NCBI RefSeq assembly: GCF_008710745.1
Contig: NZ_VYSA01000002.1
Span: 186,001-250,000 of the forward strand
Length of the DNA: 64,000 bases
From: Microbacterium rhizomatis
GTDB lineage: Bacteria > Actinomycetota > Actinomycetes > Actinomycetales > Microbacteriaceae
Reading direction: 5' to 3'
Below the pieces are notes generated by a model, which was not told the DNA's origin, did not search any database, and saw only the letters and a list, made by a program, of their open reading frames with translations. Both the position numbers and the translations under genes were made by a program. Each line of letters starts with the position of its first letter. The first letter of the stretch is position 1. Positions 8,937 through 17,880 of this stretch are shown here, one piece after another.

Positions 8937-8969
8937 AGGGCCAATATATCAGAATATGCTCCGTCGGTT

Positions 8970-9920
8970 TTAAGACTGTTCTCTGCGACTGATCGAAGCA
9001 CCCAGCGACGCGTCGGTCACACGATCGTCGCGCGAGTAGATGTTCATCGACGAGCCCCTCAAGAAGCCGATCAGGGTCAGCCCCGAGGATGCCGCGAGTT
9101 CGACCGCGAGCGAAGAGGGGGCCGAGACCGCGGCCAGGATCGGGATGCCGGCCATCACCGCTTTCTGCACGAGCTCGAAGCTCGCGCGCCCCGACACCTG
9201 CAGCACGACTCCGCGCAGCGGCAGACGGTCGTTCAGGACCGCCCAGCCGATCACCTTGTCGACCGCGTTGTGTCTGCCGACGTCTTCGCGCAGCACCAGC
9301 AGCTCGCCGGTAGCCGCATCGAAGAGGCCGGCGGCGTGGAGGCCACCGGTCTTGTCGAATACCGCCTGCTGGGCGCGGAGCGCATCGGGCAGGATCGTGA
9401 GGAGAGCGGGGTCGACGATCACCGCGTCGCCCGCGACGTCGTAGCTCGACACCGTCTCGACCGCATCGATCGACGCCTTTCCGCACAGCCCGCACGAACT
9501 CGTCGTGTAGAAGGCGCGCGCGAGCTCCGGGTCCGGCGGGCGGACACCCGGCGCGAGCGTCACATCGAGGATGTTGTACGTATTTCCCTGCGCCTGCTCG
9601 AGGATTCCCGGCGCTCCGACCGCGATGCTCGCAAACGGCCCGCCCGTCGCCGCGCCGCCCGTCGCCGTGCCGCCCGTTCCGGGGCCGCCGCAGTGGATCG
9701 CCGACCGGAACTGCTCCCCGGCCGAGATCACCCCCTCGGATACCAAGAAGCCGGCGGCGAGCTCGACGTCGTTGCCCGGAGTGCGCATCGTGACGGCGAG
9801 CGACAGACCGCCGACACGGATCTCCAGTGGTTCCTCGACCGCGAGCGTATCGGCGCGGCGTACTGCTTCGGCGCCCAGCGTGAGCTTCGTCACGGGCCGC
9901 CGGACGGTGATCCGACCCAT
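8970..9920 (-). CDS. fdhD: Formate dehydrogenase sulfurtransferase FdhD
   Basis: A 316-residue FdhD, which passes sulfur from a cysteine desulfurase to the molybdenum cofactor of formate-dehydrogenase-type enzymes. The catalytic loop CGLCG is at residues 143-147, and [16 protein letters not shown] and [15 protein letters not shown] follow as expected. A glycine/threonine/alanine-rich insertion at about residues 79-95 is encoded by imperfect 15-bp repeats. TAGGCT lies 6 nt before the ATG. It is divergent from moeA2 and near the molybdopterin oxidoreductase gene at 12519-14942, its likely client. Confidence 0.93.
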   Translation of the reverse strand: MGRITVRRPVTKLTLGAEAVRRADTLAVEEPLEIRVGGLSLAVTMRTPGNDVELAAGFLVSEGVISAGEQFRSAIHCGGPGTGGTATGGAATGGPFASIAVGAPGILEQAQGNTYNILDVTLAPGVRPPDPELARAFYTTSSCGLCGKASIDAVETVSSYDVAGDAVIVDPALLTILPDALRAQQAVFDKTGGLHAAGLFDAATGELLVLREDVGRHNAVDKVIGWAVLNDRLPLRGVVLQVSGRASFELVQKAVMAGIPILAAVSAPSSLAVELAASSGLTLIGFLRGSSMNIYSRDDRVTDASLGASISRREQS

Positions 9921-9982
9921 GTCGTCAGCCTACGCGCGCGCGAGCCCGCCCGGCCCGCCGGGCCGACCGATAGCCTGAGGAC

Positions 9983-11233
9983 ATGGCCGTGAGCCCGAGA
10001 CTCGACGCCGTCGCGGAGTCCTCAGACCGCGACGAGCGGACGGTCGACGAGCACCGGCGAACGATCCTCGCCGCGGTGCGGCGCCTCGATCACCTCACGC
10101 TTCCGCTCGCCGAGGCACAGGCCTACACGCTCGCTGCGCCCGTCCGTGCCGCCATCGACCTGCCGCCGTTCGACAACTCGGCAATGGACGGGTTCGCGGT
10201 CCGCTTCACCGACGTCGCGGCCGCGAGCGCAGCATCCCCCGCGCTTCTCCGTGTCGTCGGCGATCTGGCCGCCGGCAGCCCGTACGAGGCCGTGTGCGGA
10301 CCCGGCGAGGCCGTGCGGATCATGACGGGAGCGCCCCTCCCCTCGGGCGCCGACACCGTCGTGCCCTTCGAGGCGACCGGCGGGGGCCTGGCCGATTCGC
10401 TCGGCACGGCGCGAGTCGTGGAAGCCCCGCGCCGCATCGGCGCCCACATCCGTCGTCGAGGCGAGGATGCCGCAGCCGGTACCGAACTCATCCCCGCAGG
10501 CGTCGAGCTCGGGCCGCTGCAGCTGTCGGCGATCGCAACGGCGGGCGTTCCGGTCGTGTCGGTGAGTCGCCGTCCGCGGGTGGCCGTCATCGCGACCGGC
10601 GACGAGCTCGTCGCGCCGGGATCGGCGATCGGCCGTGCGCAGATCCCCGAGTCGAATTCACTACTGCTGTCGGCGCAGGCCCGTGCTGCGGGGGCGGAGG
10701 TGATCCTGCAGAGGCGCGTGCGCGACGTCGACGACGACCTCCGCGCTGCCATCCACGACGCCGCAACGAGTGGGTCGGATGCGGTCATCACCTCGGGCGG
10801 AGTGAGCGCGGGAGCGTTCGAAGTCGTGAGAACCGCGCTCGCCGAGATGACGTTCGTGCGGGTCGCGATGCAGCCGGGCCGACCGCAGGGGTTCGCCGCA
10901 GGACACCCCCTGTTGTTCGGCCTCCCCGGAAATCCGCAGAGCGCGGCGGTGTCGTTCGAAGTCTTCGTACGCCCTGCCCTTCTCGCAATGCAGGGGCGCA
11001 CACGGACCGACCGGCGGATGCTGCGCCTCCCCGCAGCAACGGGCTGGCGCTCGCGTCGCGAGCGAGTGCAGTACATGCCCGTCGTCTTGGTCGAGGACGG
11101 GGTCACCCCGGCCGCCGCTGAGGGTTCGTCGCGCGCCGCCGGGCTCGCGGGCGCCGCAGGGTACGCCGTCGTCCCCGTCGGAGTCGGCGACGTCCATGCC
11201 GGGGACCTACTCGATGTCATGCTGCTCCCGTGA
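9983..11233 (+). CDS. moeA: Molybdopterin molybdenumtransferase MoeA (second paralogue)
   Basis: A 416-residue MoeA with the full motif set: FDNSAMDGFAVR, GEAVRIMTGAPLP, RRPRVAVIATGDELVAPG, QIPESNS, ITSGGVSAGAFEVV and LFGLPGNPQSAAVSFE. It is clearly diverged from the copy at 3821-5092. TAGCCT sits exactly 6 nt before the ATG. The stop overlaps the mobA start, and the operon moeA2-mobA-DUF6457 runs on the plus strand. Because MobA makes the bis-MGD or MCD form, this copy may serve the nucleotide-bearing cofactor used by the nearby oxidoreductase; that is inference from position. Confidence 0.93.
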   Translation: MAVSPRLDAVAESSDRDERTVDEHRRTILAAVRRLDHLTLPLAEAQAYTLAAPVRAAIDLPPFDNSAMDGFAVRFTDVAAASAASPALLRVVGDLAAGSPYEAVCGPGEAVRIMTGAPLPSGADTVVPFEATGGGLADSLGTARVVEAPRRIGAHIRRRGEDAAAGTELIPAGVELGPLQLSAIATAGVPVVSVSRRPRVAVIATGDELVAPGSAIGRAQIPESNSLLLSAQARAAGAEVILQRRVRDVDDDLRAAIHDAATSGSDAVITSGGVSAGAFEVVRTALAEMTFVRVAMQPGRPQGFAAGHPLLFGLPGNPQSAAVSFEVFVRPALLAMQGRTRTDRRMLRLPAATGWRSRRERVQYMPVVLVEDGVTPAAAEGSSRAAGLAGAAGYAVVPVGVGDVHAGDLLDVMLLP

Positions 11234-12081
11234 TGGTCGCATCGGGGACTGACATCGGGGCGGTCCTCCTCGCCGGCGGTCGGGGCACGCGGATGGGCGG
11301 CGTCGACAAGCCGCAGCTCGAGGTCGGCGGAACGACGCTTCTGGATGCCGCGATCGCCGCGGCTCGGAGGGTCGGCGCGCATCCGATCATCGCCGTGGGC
11401 CCGACCGCGAGCGCGGGTTCGGTCATCAGATGGGTGCGGGAGGATCCGCCGTTCGGCGGACCCGCCGCGGCCGTCATCGCCGCGCTGCCGTTCGTGACGG
11501 CACCGCGCACCCTCGTGCTCGCGTGCGACCTGCCGCACGTGGCGGCCGCGGTACATATCCTGTGCGGCGCGCCGTTCGAGGGCGACGGCGCGTGCCTCGT
11601 CGATGCGGCCGGTCGGACGCAGTGGCTCATCGGGCTGTACCGCACAGACGCGCTGTGCTCCGCCGCGGCCGAACTTCCCCAGCAAGGGCGTGATGCATCG
11701 GTCCGGTCGCTGCTCGCTCCGCTGACGATCACGCGGATACCGACATCGGACCCGAGATCGGACCCGAGATCGCACCCGGGATCGAACCCGGCATCAGAGT
11801 CGGCATCGGAGTCGGCATCGGAGTGGGCATCAGACCGAGCCATGGACCCTGCGATGGACCCGGCGATGGACCCGGCGATGGACCCGGCGATGGACCCGGC
11901 GATGGACCCGGCGATGGACCCGGCGATGGACCCGGCGATGGACCCGGCGATGGACCCGGCTATGGACCCGGCGATGGACCCGGCGATGGACATCGACACG
12001 TGGGACGATCTGAACAGGGCACGGGACGCCGCCGGACGGGGTGCCGGTGCACGTGAGACCGAGCGAAGGAGAGATCCATGA
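11233..12081 (+). CDS. mobA: Molybdenum cofactor guanylyltransferase MobA with large repetitive insertion
   Basis: A 282-residue protein related to MobA, which attaches GMP to the cofactor. The N-terminal nucleotide-binding motif LLAGGRGTRMGGVDKPQ, PPFGGPAAAV and CDLPH are present, as is the closing motif DIDTWDDL. Between LTITRIP (about residue 170) and that last motif lie ~82 extra low-complexity residues. They begin SDPRSDPRSHPGSNP and ASESASE, followed by twelve perfect MDPA units, all encoded by 12-bp tandem repeats. Family members are usually ~190-200 residues. The ATG at 11233 overlaps the moeA2 stop (TGATG); a GTG one codon earlier is also possible. Confidence 0.85.
   Translation: MVASGTDIGAVLLAGGRGTRMGGVDKPQLEVGGTTLLDAAIAAARRVGAHPIIAVGPTASAGSVIRWVREDPPFGGPAAAVIAALPFVTAPRTLVLACDLPHVAAAVHILCGAPFEGDGACLVDAAGRTQWLIGLYRTDALCSAAAELPQQGRDASVRSLLAPLTITRIPTSDPRSDPRSHPGSNPASESASESASEWASDRAMDPAMDPAMDPAMDPAMDPAMDPAMDPAMDPAMDPAMDPAMDPAMDPAMDIDTWDDLNRARDAAGRGAGARETERRRDP
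11745..11989 (+). repeat. 12-bp tandem repeat array inside mobA
   Basis: Two adjoining parts share a 12-bp period. From 11745 to about 11841 there are eight imperfect units (atcggacccgag and variants). From 11842 to 11985 there are twelve units of atggacccggcg; the first has one change (ccctgcg) and one has ggctatg. A partial thirteenth unit follows. The second part is in frame and encodes (MDPA)12. Near-identity of the units points to recent expansion by slippage. Copy-number change would alter protein length without changing the frame. Confidence 0.97.
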
Positions 12082-12380
12082 CCGAGCATCTGCCTCCCGC
12101 GGCGCTGGACGACTGGTCGGCTGCACTTCAGGCGCTGTTCGGCTTGGGGTCCGACGACATCCCGATCGCATTGGTCCTCGATCTCGCGCGGGACGTGGCG
12201 AACGGGGTCGCGCGCCCGGCGGCGCCGCTGAGTGCGTTCGTCGCAGGCCTCGCAGCCGGCAGAGCGGGAGGCTCACCCGAAGACGCCCGCCGGGCGGTCG
12301 CTGAGATCACCTCGCTCGCCGCAGGCTGGCGAGAGGGCGAAGATCAGGCCCGATCGACCGATGCGGTCAGGCCCGACTGA
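12078..12380 (+). CDS. DUF6457 domain protein, MobA partner
   Basis: A 100-residue, mostly helical, probably cytoplasmic protein. It matches the small DUF6457 family (LDDWSAALQALFGLG; LDLARDVANGVARPAAPLSAFVAGLAAGRAGGS) that in actinobacteria is typically encoded directly after, or fused to, mobA. The ATG overlaps the mobA stop codon (ATGA), so the two are probably made in fixed ratio. Its biochemical role is unknown; from context it is likely to assist guanylyl transfer or cofactor handling. Confidence 0.75.
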   Translation: MTEHLPPAALDDWSAALQALFGLGSDDIPIALVLDLARDVANGVARPAAPLSAFVAGLAAGRAGGSPEDARRAVAEITSLAAGWREGEDQARSTDAVRPD

Positions 12381-12505
12381 CTGATCAGGCTGATCCGGTC
12401 ACGCCCGCTCGACTGATCAGGCTGATCCGGCCACGCCCGCTCGACTGACCAGGCTGATCCGGCCACGCCCGATCGACTGATCAGGCTGACCCGGCCACGC
12501 CCGCT
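12378..12505. repeat. Four direct repeats of a 32-bp unit between convergent genes
   Basis: Units lie at 12378-12409, 12410-12441, 12442-12473 and 12474-12505. They are head to tail without spacers and 1-3 bases apart from the consensus (unit begins cgactgatcaggctgatccg and ends ccacgcccgct). Each contains TGATCA or a one-base variant. A truncated fifth copy continues towards 12525. The array begins at the stop codon of the DUF6457 gene and ends just before the 3' end of the oxidoreductase gene. Confidence 0.95.
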
Positions 12506-12518
12506 GCGACTGATGCGG

Positions 12519-14942
12519 TCACGCGCCGCGGCGCTCGAGCCGGATCACAACCGACTTCGACGTCGGCGTCCCGCTGACGTCGGCCGTCGAGTCCAGCGGC
12601 ACGAGCACGTTCGTCTCGGGGTAGTAGGCCGCCGCGTTCCCGCGCGGTGTGGAGTACGCGACGATGCGGAACTCTTCGGCCCGCCGCTCGACGCCGTCGC
12701 GCCACTCCGAGACGAGATCGACGATGTCGCCTTCGGCGAACCCGACCTGCTCGATGTCGTCGACGTTGACCAGGACGACCCGCCGCCCGCCGTGGATTCC
12801 GCGGTAGCGATCGTCCTTGCCGTAGATCGTGGTGTTGTACTGATCGTGCGATCGGAGCGTCTGGAGCAGGAGGCGCCCGCTCGGGATGTGCGGATACTCG
12901 AGCTCGTTGACCGTGAACCGGGCGCGTCCGTCCTCGGTGGCGAACCGGCGCTCGTCGCGCGGACCGTTCGGGAGGAAGAACGTCCGCCCCTTGTCGATCC
13001 GCTGGTCGTAGTCCTCGAATCCGGGGATGACGGCGGCGATGTGTCCCCGGATGAGGCTGTAGTCCGCCTCGAGCGCCGCCCAGTCCGCGCGGGGGACGTT
13101 GGCGGGATGCTGGAGCCCCGCCGGGTCGGGACCGTCGGCCTCTTCGTCGGCGCGGCGCTGCGGGTGACCGAGGTCGACCTCGACGGCACTCGGAGCCGCG
13201 CTCGACGGGGTGGGCCGTGCCGCGGCATCCGATCCGAACAGGAGCCCGCACAGCCTCGACACGATCGCGACCTCGCTGAGGAGCTCCTCCGACGGGGGCG
13301 AAAGGCGCCCGCGGGACGAGTGCACGGCACCCATCGAGTCTTCGACCGACACGCGCTGCTCGCGGCCGCCGCGGCGGTCGCGATCGGTGCGGCCGAGCGT
13401 CGGGAGGATGATCGCGCGTCTTCCGGTCACGACGTGCGAGCGGTTGAGCTTGGTCGAGACCTGCACGGTCAGCGCCATGTTCGTCATCGCCGCTTCGACC
13501 ACCGCGGTGTCGGGCGTGGCGCTGACGAAGTTGCCGCCCATGCCCATGAAGAACCGGGCTCGCCCGTCGCGCATCGCGCGGATCGCCGCGACGGTGTCGT
13601 GACCGTGCTCACGGGGTGATGCGAAGCCGAACTCGGCGTCGAGGGCGTCGAGGAACTGCTCGGACGGCTTCTCGTAGATCCCCATCGTGCGGTCGCCCTG
13701 CACGTTGGAGTGGCCGCGCACGGGGCACACGCCTGCGCCGGGCTTACCCATATCGCCCTGCAGGAGCAGGACGTTCACGACGTCGCGGAGAGTCGCCACC
13801 GAGTGCTTGTGCTGAGTGAGGCCCATCGCCCAGCAGACGATCGTGGCATTCGAGGCGCGCACCGCCTCGCCCACTTCGCGGAGGTCGTTCTCGGGGATGC
13901 CCGTGGCCGTGACCAGATCTGCCCACGACACGTCGGCCATCGCCTGACGGTAGGCCTCGAACCCGCTCGTATGCGCGGCGATGAAATCCTGGTCGAGCAC
14001 ATCGCCCGTCCGGGCTTGTGCCTCGAGCAGATGCTTGCCGATCGCCTGGAACAGGGCCTGATCGCCGCCGAGGCGGATCTGCACGAACCGGTCGGCGAGC
14101 TTCGTTCCGCCGAACGCGACACCTCGGACCGTCTGGGGATTCTCGAAGCGCATCAGACCCGCCTCGGGAAGGGGGTTCACGGCGATGATCTTCGCGCCGT
14201 TCTGCTTGGCCTTCTCGAGTGCGCTGAGCATCCGCGGATGATTCGTTCCGGGGTTCTGCCCCGCCACGATGAGCAGATCGGCCTTGTGGATGTCTTCGAT
14301 CGACACCGTCCCCTTGCCGATGCCGATCGTCTCGGTGAGCGCGGATCCCGACGACTCGTGGCACATGTTCGAGCAGTCCGGCAGGTTGTTCGTTCCGAGG
14401 CCGCGCACGAGCAGCTGATACAGGAACGCCGCCTCGTTGGAGGTACGGCCGGAAGTGTAGAAGATCGCCTCGTCCGGGTCGTCGAGCCCGCGGAGAGCCC
14501 CGGCCACCTCGCTCAGAGCGCCATCCCATGAGATGGGGCGGTAGTGGGTCGCGCCCTCCTCGAGGATCATCGGATGCGTCAGCCGGCCCTGCTGCCCCAG
14601 CCACCAGTCGTCGTGCCCGCGGAGTTCGTCAATCGAGTGTTCGGCGAAGAACTCCGGGGTCACCCGGCGGATCGTCGCCTCTTCGGCGACCGCCTTGGCC
14701 CCGTTTTCGCAGAATTCGGCGATGTGCCGCTTGTCCTCCTCGGGCCATGCGCACCCCGGGCAGTCGAAGCCGTCCTTCTGGTTGACCCGCATCAGCGTCT
14801 CGACGCTGCGGACGATGCCCATCTGGTCATTCGAGATCTTCAGCGCGTGCAGCACCGCGGGCACGCCGACGGCGACCTTCTTCGTCTCCGTGAAGTGCAG
14901 CTTCGTCTCGTCGATGTCTTGTGCCGGTGGCCGCTTTGCCAT
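12519..14942 (-). CDS. FdhF/YdeP-family molybdopterin oxidoreductase alpha subunit
   Basis: An 807-residue cytoplasmic molybdopterin enzyme. CPGCAWPEED at residues 61-70 is the hallmark of the YdeP/FdhF-like subgroup and replaces the four-cysteine cluster motif of true formate dehydrogenases. NMCHESSG (Cys194) supplies the expected molybdenum ligand. The molybdopterin domain (GQNPGTNHPRM, QGDMGKPGAGVCPVRGHSNVQGDRTMG) and the C-terminal molydopterin-dinucleotide-binding domain (LRSHDQYNTTIYG) follow. A proline-, glutamate- and aspartate-rich insertion at about residues 573-630 separates the two domains. No iron-sulfur or cytochrome partner is encoded nearby. TAGCAT lies 6 nt before the ATG. 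The physiological substrate is unknown. Confidence 0.85.
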   Translation of the reverse strand: MAKRPPAQDIDETKLHFTETKKVAVGVPAVLHALKISNDQMGIVRSVETLMRVNQKDGFDCPGCAWPEEDKRHIAEFCENGAKAVAEEATIRRVTPEFFAEHSIDELRGHDDWWLGQQGRLTHPMILEEGATHYRPISWDGALSEVAGALRGLDDPDEAIFYTSGRTSNEAAFLYQLLVRGLGTNNLPDCSNMCHESSGSALTETIGIGKGTVSIEDIHKADLLIVAGQNPGTNHPRMLSALEKAKQNGAKIIAVNPLPEAGLMRFENPQTVRGVAFGGTKLADRFVQIRLGGDQALFQAIGKHLLEAQARTGDVLDQDFIAAHTSGFEAYRQAMADVSWADLVTATGIPENDLREVGEAVRASNATIVCWAMGLTQHKHSVATLRDVVNVLLLQGDMGKPGAGVCPVRGHSNVQGDRTMGIYEKPSEQFLDALDAEFGFASPREHGHDTVAAIRAMRDGRARFFMGMGGNFVSATPDTAVVEAAMTNMALTVQVSTKLNRSHVVTGRRAIILPTLGRTDRDRRGGREQRVSVEDSMGAVHSSRGRLSPPSEELLSEVAIVSRLCGLLFGSDAAARPTPSSAAPSAVEVDLGHPQRRADEEADGPDPAGLQHPANVPRADWAALEADYSLIRGHIAAVIPGFEDYDQRIDKGRTFFLPNGPRDERRFATEDGRARFTVNELEYPHIPSGRLLLQTLRSHDQYNTTIYGKDDRYRGIHGGRRVVLVNVDDIEQVGFAEGDIVDLVSEWRDGVERRAEEFRIVAYSTPRGNAAAYYPETNVLVPLDSTADVSGTPTSKSVVIRLERRGA

Positions 14943-14986
14943 GAGCTCATGCTATTCCCGCCGGACGGGGGGTACGGCGACGCGCG

Positions 14987-15060
14987 ACACGTCCGCACCG
15001 ATACCCGTCCGCACCGATACCCGTCCGCACCGATACCCGTCCGCGCCGACATCCGTCTGC
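14987..15060. repeat. 16-bp tandem repeat in a divergent promoter region
   Basis: About 4.6 units of acccgtccgcaccgat at 14987-15002, 15003-15018, 15019-15034, 15035-15050 and a partial one to 15060. The inner two are identical and the outer ones diverge by 1-3 bases. The array fills most of the 154-bp gap between the oxidoreductase gene (leftward) and the GH63-like gene (rightward), so it is placed where it could affect both promoters. TACACT at 15066-15071 is a probable -10 box for the rightward gene. Confidence 0.92.
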
Positions 15061-15096
15061 CCCAATACACTGCAGATGCGGCGAACAGGAGCTGAC

Positions 15097-17847
15097 ATGG
15101 CCGACCCCACGATCACCGCAGACGACGGCACCGAGGACGGCGCCCCCGACGGCACGAGCGAGTCCGCGAGATTGGCCGAAGCGGATCAGGTGCCGTGGCG
15201 CGACTGGGGGCCGTACCTGTCCGAACGGGCGTGGGGAACGGTCCGCGAGGACTACAGCGCCGACGGGGAGGCCTGGGACTACTTCCCCCACGAGCACGCG
15301 CGCTCCCGCGCGTACCGGTGGAATGAAGACGGGATGGCCGGATTCTGCGATGAGGGGCAGAACTGGTGCCTGTCGCTCGGCCTGTGGAACGGCGTCGATC
15401 CGATCCTCAAGGAGCGGATGTTCGGCCTGACCGGCCCGCAGGGCAACCACGGCGAAGACGTCAAGGAGTACTGGTGGTACCTCGACGGCACCCCGACGCA
15501 CTCGTGGAACACGTGGCGGTACCACTACCCGCAGCGCGAGTTCCCGTACGGCGACCTCATCGCCGAGAATGCGCGGCGCGGCAAGGATGAGCCCGAGTAC
15601 GAGCTCGTCGACACCGGCGCCTTCGACGACGACCGCTACTGGATCGTGACCGTCGACTACGCCAAAGCAGGTCCGCGCGACCTGCTGATGAACATCACGG
15701 TCGAAAACCCCAGCTCCGATGAGGCGACCCTGCATGTGCTGCCCACGCTCTGGTTCCGCAACACCTGGGCGTGGGGCGACGACAACCCCACACCCGACCT
15801 GCGGTGGGATGCCGGGCGGATCATCGGGCAGCACTCACGTTCGGGCCCGCTCGTCCTCAGCGGCGCGGGCTCGCCCGACCCGCTGTTCTGCGACAACGAG
15901 ACCAACGAGGCTCTCCTGTTCGGGGCGGGGAATCGCACTCCCTACCCAAAGGATGGCATCAACGATCACGTGGTGAGCGGCGCGGCGACCGTGAATCCCG
16001 ACCGGCACGGCACCAAGGCAGCCCTGCACTACACCGTGACGGTGCCGGCAGGCGGGAGCACGAGCATCCGGGTGCGTCTCGTCGGCGGCGAGCCGACGGA
16101 TGCCGGCCTCGACCAGTCGGCGGTGGTGGCGTCGCCTCTCGAACCGGCGGACGGGTTCGACGCGGACGGGTTCGACGCGGACGGGTTCGACGCGATCATT
16201 GCAGCCCGCCGAGCCGAGGCAGACGCGTTCTACGCCGGGGTGATCCCCGCTGAGCGAAGCCCGGAGGAGTACCTGGTCGCCCGCCAGGCCTTCGCCGGCC
16301 TGCTGTGGGGGAAGCAGTTCTACCACTACGACGTCACGCGCTGGATCACCGGCGACCCGGGGCAGCCCGCACCGCCGCCCGGCCGGGGCGGCGTCCGCAA
16401 CGGCGCCTGGCCGCACGTGCACAACCACGACGTCATCTTGATGCCCGACCCGTGGGAGTACCCCTGGTACGCCGCGTGGGATCTCGCGTTCCACTGCGTC
16501 ACGCTCGCCCACATCGATCCGCAGTTCGCCAAACAGCAGCTGATCCTGCTGCTGCGCGAGTGGTACATGCACCCGAACGGGCAGCTACCCGCCTACGAGT
16601 GGAACTTCTCCGACGTCAACCCGCCGGTGCACGCATGGGCCGCCATCCGTGTCTTCGAGATCGACGGCCGTCGCGACTTCGCCTTCCTCGGGGCGATCTT
16701 CCACAAGCTCCTGATCAACTTCACGTGGTGGGTGAACAACAAGGACCGCGAGAGCGACAATCTCTTCGAGGGCGGCTTCATGGGCCTCGACAACATCGCA
16801 CCCGTTGATCGCTCGAAGCTGCCCGCATCCGTCGGCTACATCGAGCAGGCCGACGCGAGCGGCTGGATGGCGATGTATGCGCTCGACATGCTCGACATCG
16901 CGCTGCGTCTCGCGCTGCACGATAACGCGTACGAAGGCGTCGCGACGAAATTCCTCGAGCACTTCCTGGCGATCGCGCACGCGACCAACGACGGCCTGAT
17001 GTGGGACGACGACGACGCCTTCTACTACGACGTGCTGCACCTGGCCGACGGCACCGACGTCGCGCTCAAGGTGCGCTCGCTCGTCGGCCTCGTCCCCCTC
17101 CGTGCGGTTCTCGCCTACGACGTCGACGACATCGGCGGCGCCCTCCCGGAATTCCGCGAGCGTGGACTGTGGTTCCTGGGGAACCACCCCGAGTACGCCG
17201 ACATGTTCCAGATCCGCGACATCGACGGCATCCGTCACCGGCTGCTCACTCTCGTCCCGCCCGACCGGCTCACACGCGTGTTGTCGAGCGTGTTCGACGA
17301 GTCTGCTCTGCTCAGCCGCTACGGCATCCGCTCGATCTCGGCATGGCATCGCGACCATCCATTCGAGGTCGAGGTGGCGGGAGACCTCGCGTCGGTCGAC
17401 TATGAGCCGGCCGAGTCGGCGACCGGACTGTTCGGCGGGAACTCCAATTGGAGGGGCCCGATCTGGATGCCCTTGAACGTGCTGCTGGTCGAGTCGCTCC
17501 ACGACTTCGCGAGGCTCGCCCCCGGAGAGATGATCGTCGAGTTTCCCACCGGCTCCGGCTCGCGGATGAGTGTGGGCCACGCGGCGGATGCTGTCGCCCA
17601 GCGCCTCGTCTCGATCTTACTGCCTGATGCAGACGGGCGCCGGCCCGTGCACGGCTGGTACGACCTCCTCGCGACCGATCCGCGGTGGAAAGACAACATC
17701 GCGTTCCACGAATACTTCCACGGCGACACCGGCATGGGGCTGGGCGCCGCCCACCAGACGGGCTGGACGGCGTTGGTCGCACATCTCATCGTGACGACGC
17801 CGAAGAACGCCCACATCCCCGCGCCGGCTCTCCCCGGCGACGAGTAG
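15097..17847 (+). CDS. GH63/MGH1-like glycoside hydrolase
   Basis: A 916-residue cytoplasmic protein with no signal peptide. It resembles the GH63 family of (alpha/alpha)6-barrel glycosidases, including mannosylglycerate/glucosylglycerate hydrolase-like enzymes. An N-terminal beta domain (residues 1-340) is followed by the barrel. [12 protein letters not shown] puts a likely catalytic acid at Asp462, and [10 protein letters not shown] puts the likely catalytic base at Glu872. A GFDAD triplet encoded by a 15-bp repeat occurs near residue 355. The ATG at 15097 has AGGAG 5 nt upstream; an ATG at 15076 lies too close to the -10 box. It stands alone, so the substrate cannot be deduced from neighbours. 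Confidence 0.8.
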   Translation: MADPTITADDGTEDGAPDGTSESARLAEADQVPWRDWGPYLSERAWGTVREDYSADGEAWDYFPHEHARSRAYRWNEDGMAGFCDEGQNWCLSLGLWNGVDPILKERMFGLTGPQGNHGEDVKEYWWYLDGTPTHSWNTWRYHYPQREFPYGDLIAENARRGKDEPEYELVDTGAFDDDRYWIVTVDYAKAGPRDLLMNITVENPSSDEATLHVLPTLWFRNTWAWGDDNPTPDLRWDAGRIIGQHSRSGPLVLSGAGSPDPLFCDNETNEALLFGAGNRTPYPKDGINDHVVSGAATVNPDRHGTKAALHYTVTVPAGGSTSIRVRLVGGEPTDAGLDQSAVVASPLEPADGFDADGFDADGFDAIIAARRAEADAFYAGVIPAERSPEEYLVARQAFAGLLWGKQFYHYDVTRWITGDPGQPAPPPGRGGVRNGAWPHVHNHDVILMPDPWEYPWYAAWDLAFHCVTLAHIDPQFAKQQLILLLREWYMHPNGQLPAYEWNFSDVNPPVHAWAAIRVFEIDGRRDFAFLGAIFHKLLINFTWWVNNKDRESDNLFEGGFMGLDNIAPVDRSKLPASVGYIEQADASGWMAMYALDMLDIALRLALHDNAYEGVATKFLEHFLAIAHATNDGLMWDDDDAFYYDVLHLADGTDVALKVRSLVGLVPLRAVLAYDVDDIGGALPEFRERGLWFLGNHPEYADMFQIRDIDGIRHRLLTLVPPDRLTRVLSSVFDESALLSRYGIRSISAWHRDHPFEVEVAGDLASVDYEPAESATGLFGGNSNWRGPIWMPLNVLLVESLHDFARLAPGEMIVEFPTGSGSRMSVGHAADAVAQRLVSILLPDADGRRPVHGWYDLLATDPRWKDNIAFHEYFHGDTGMGLGAAHQTGWTALVAHLIVTTPKNAHIPAPALPGDE

Positions 17848-17880
17848 GCCCAACCACCCGGCCAGGATCGCCGCCGATCA

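Noticed and set aside
11217..12089. Minus-strand frame encoding repeated GSIA across the mobA minisatellite
   Set aside because: The 12-bp repeat is open in several frames. Only the plus-strand frame joins conserved MobA motifs on both sides of the array.
12378..12505. 32-bp repeats resembling a short CRISPR array
   Set aside because: The units are directly adjacent with no spacers, and no cas gene is in the window.
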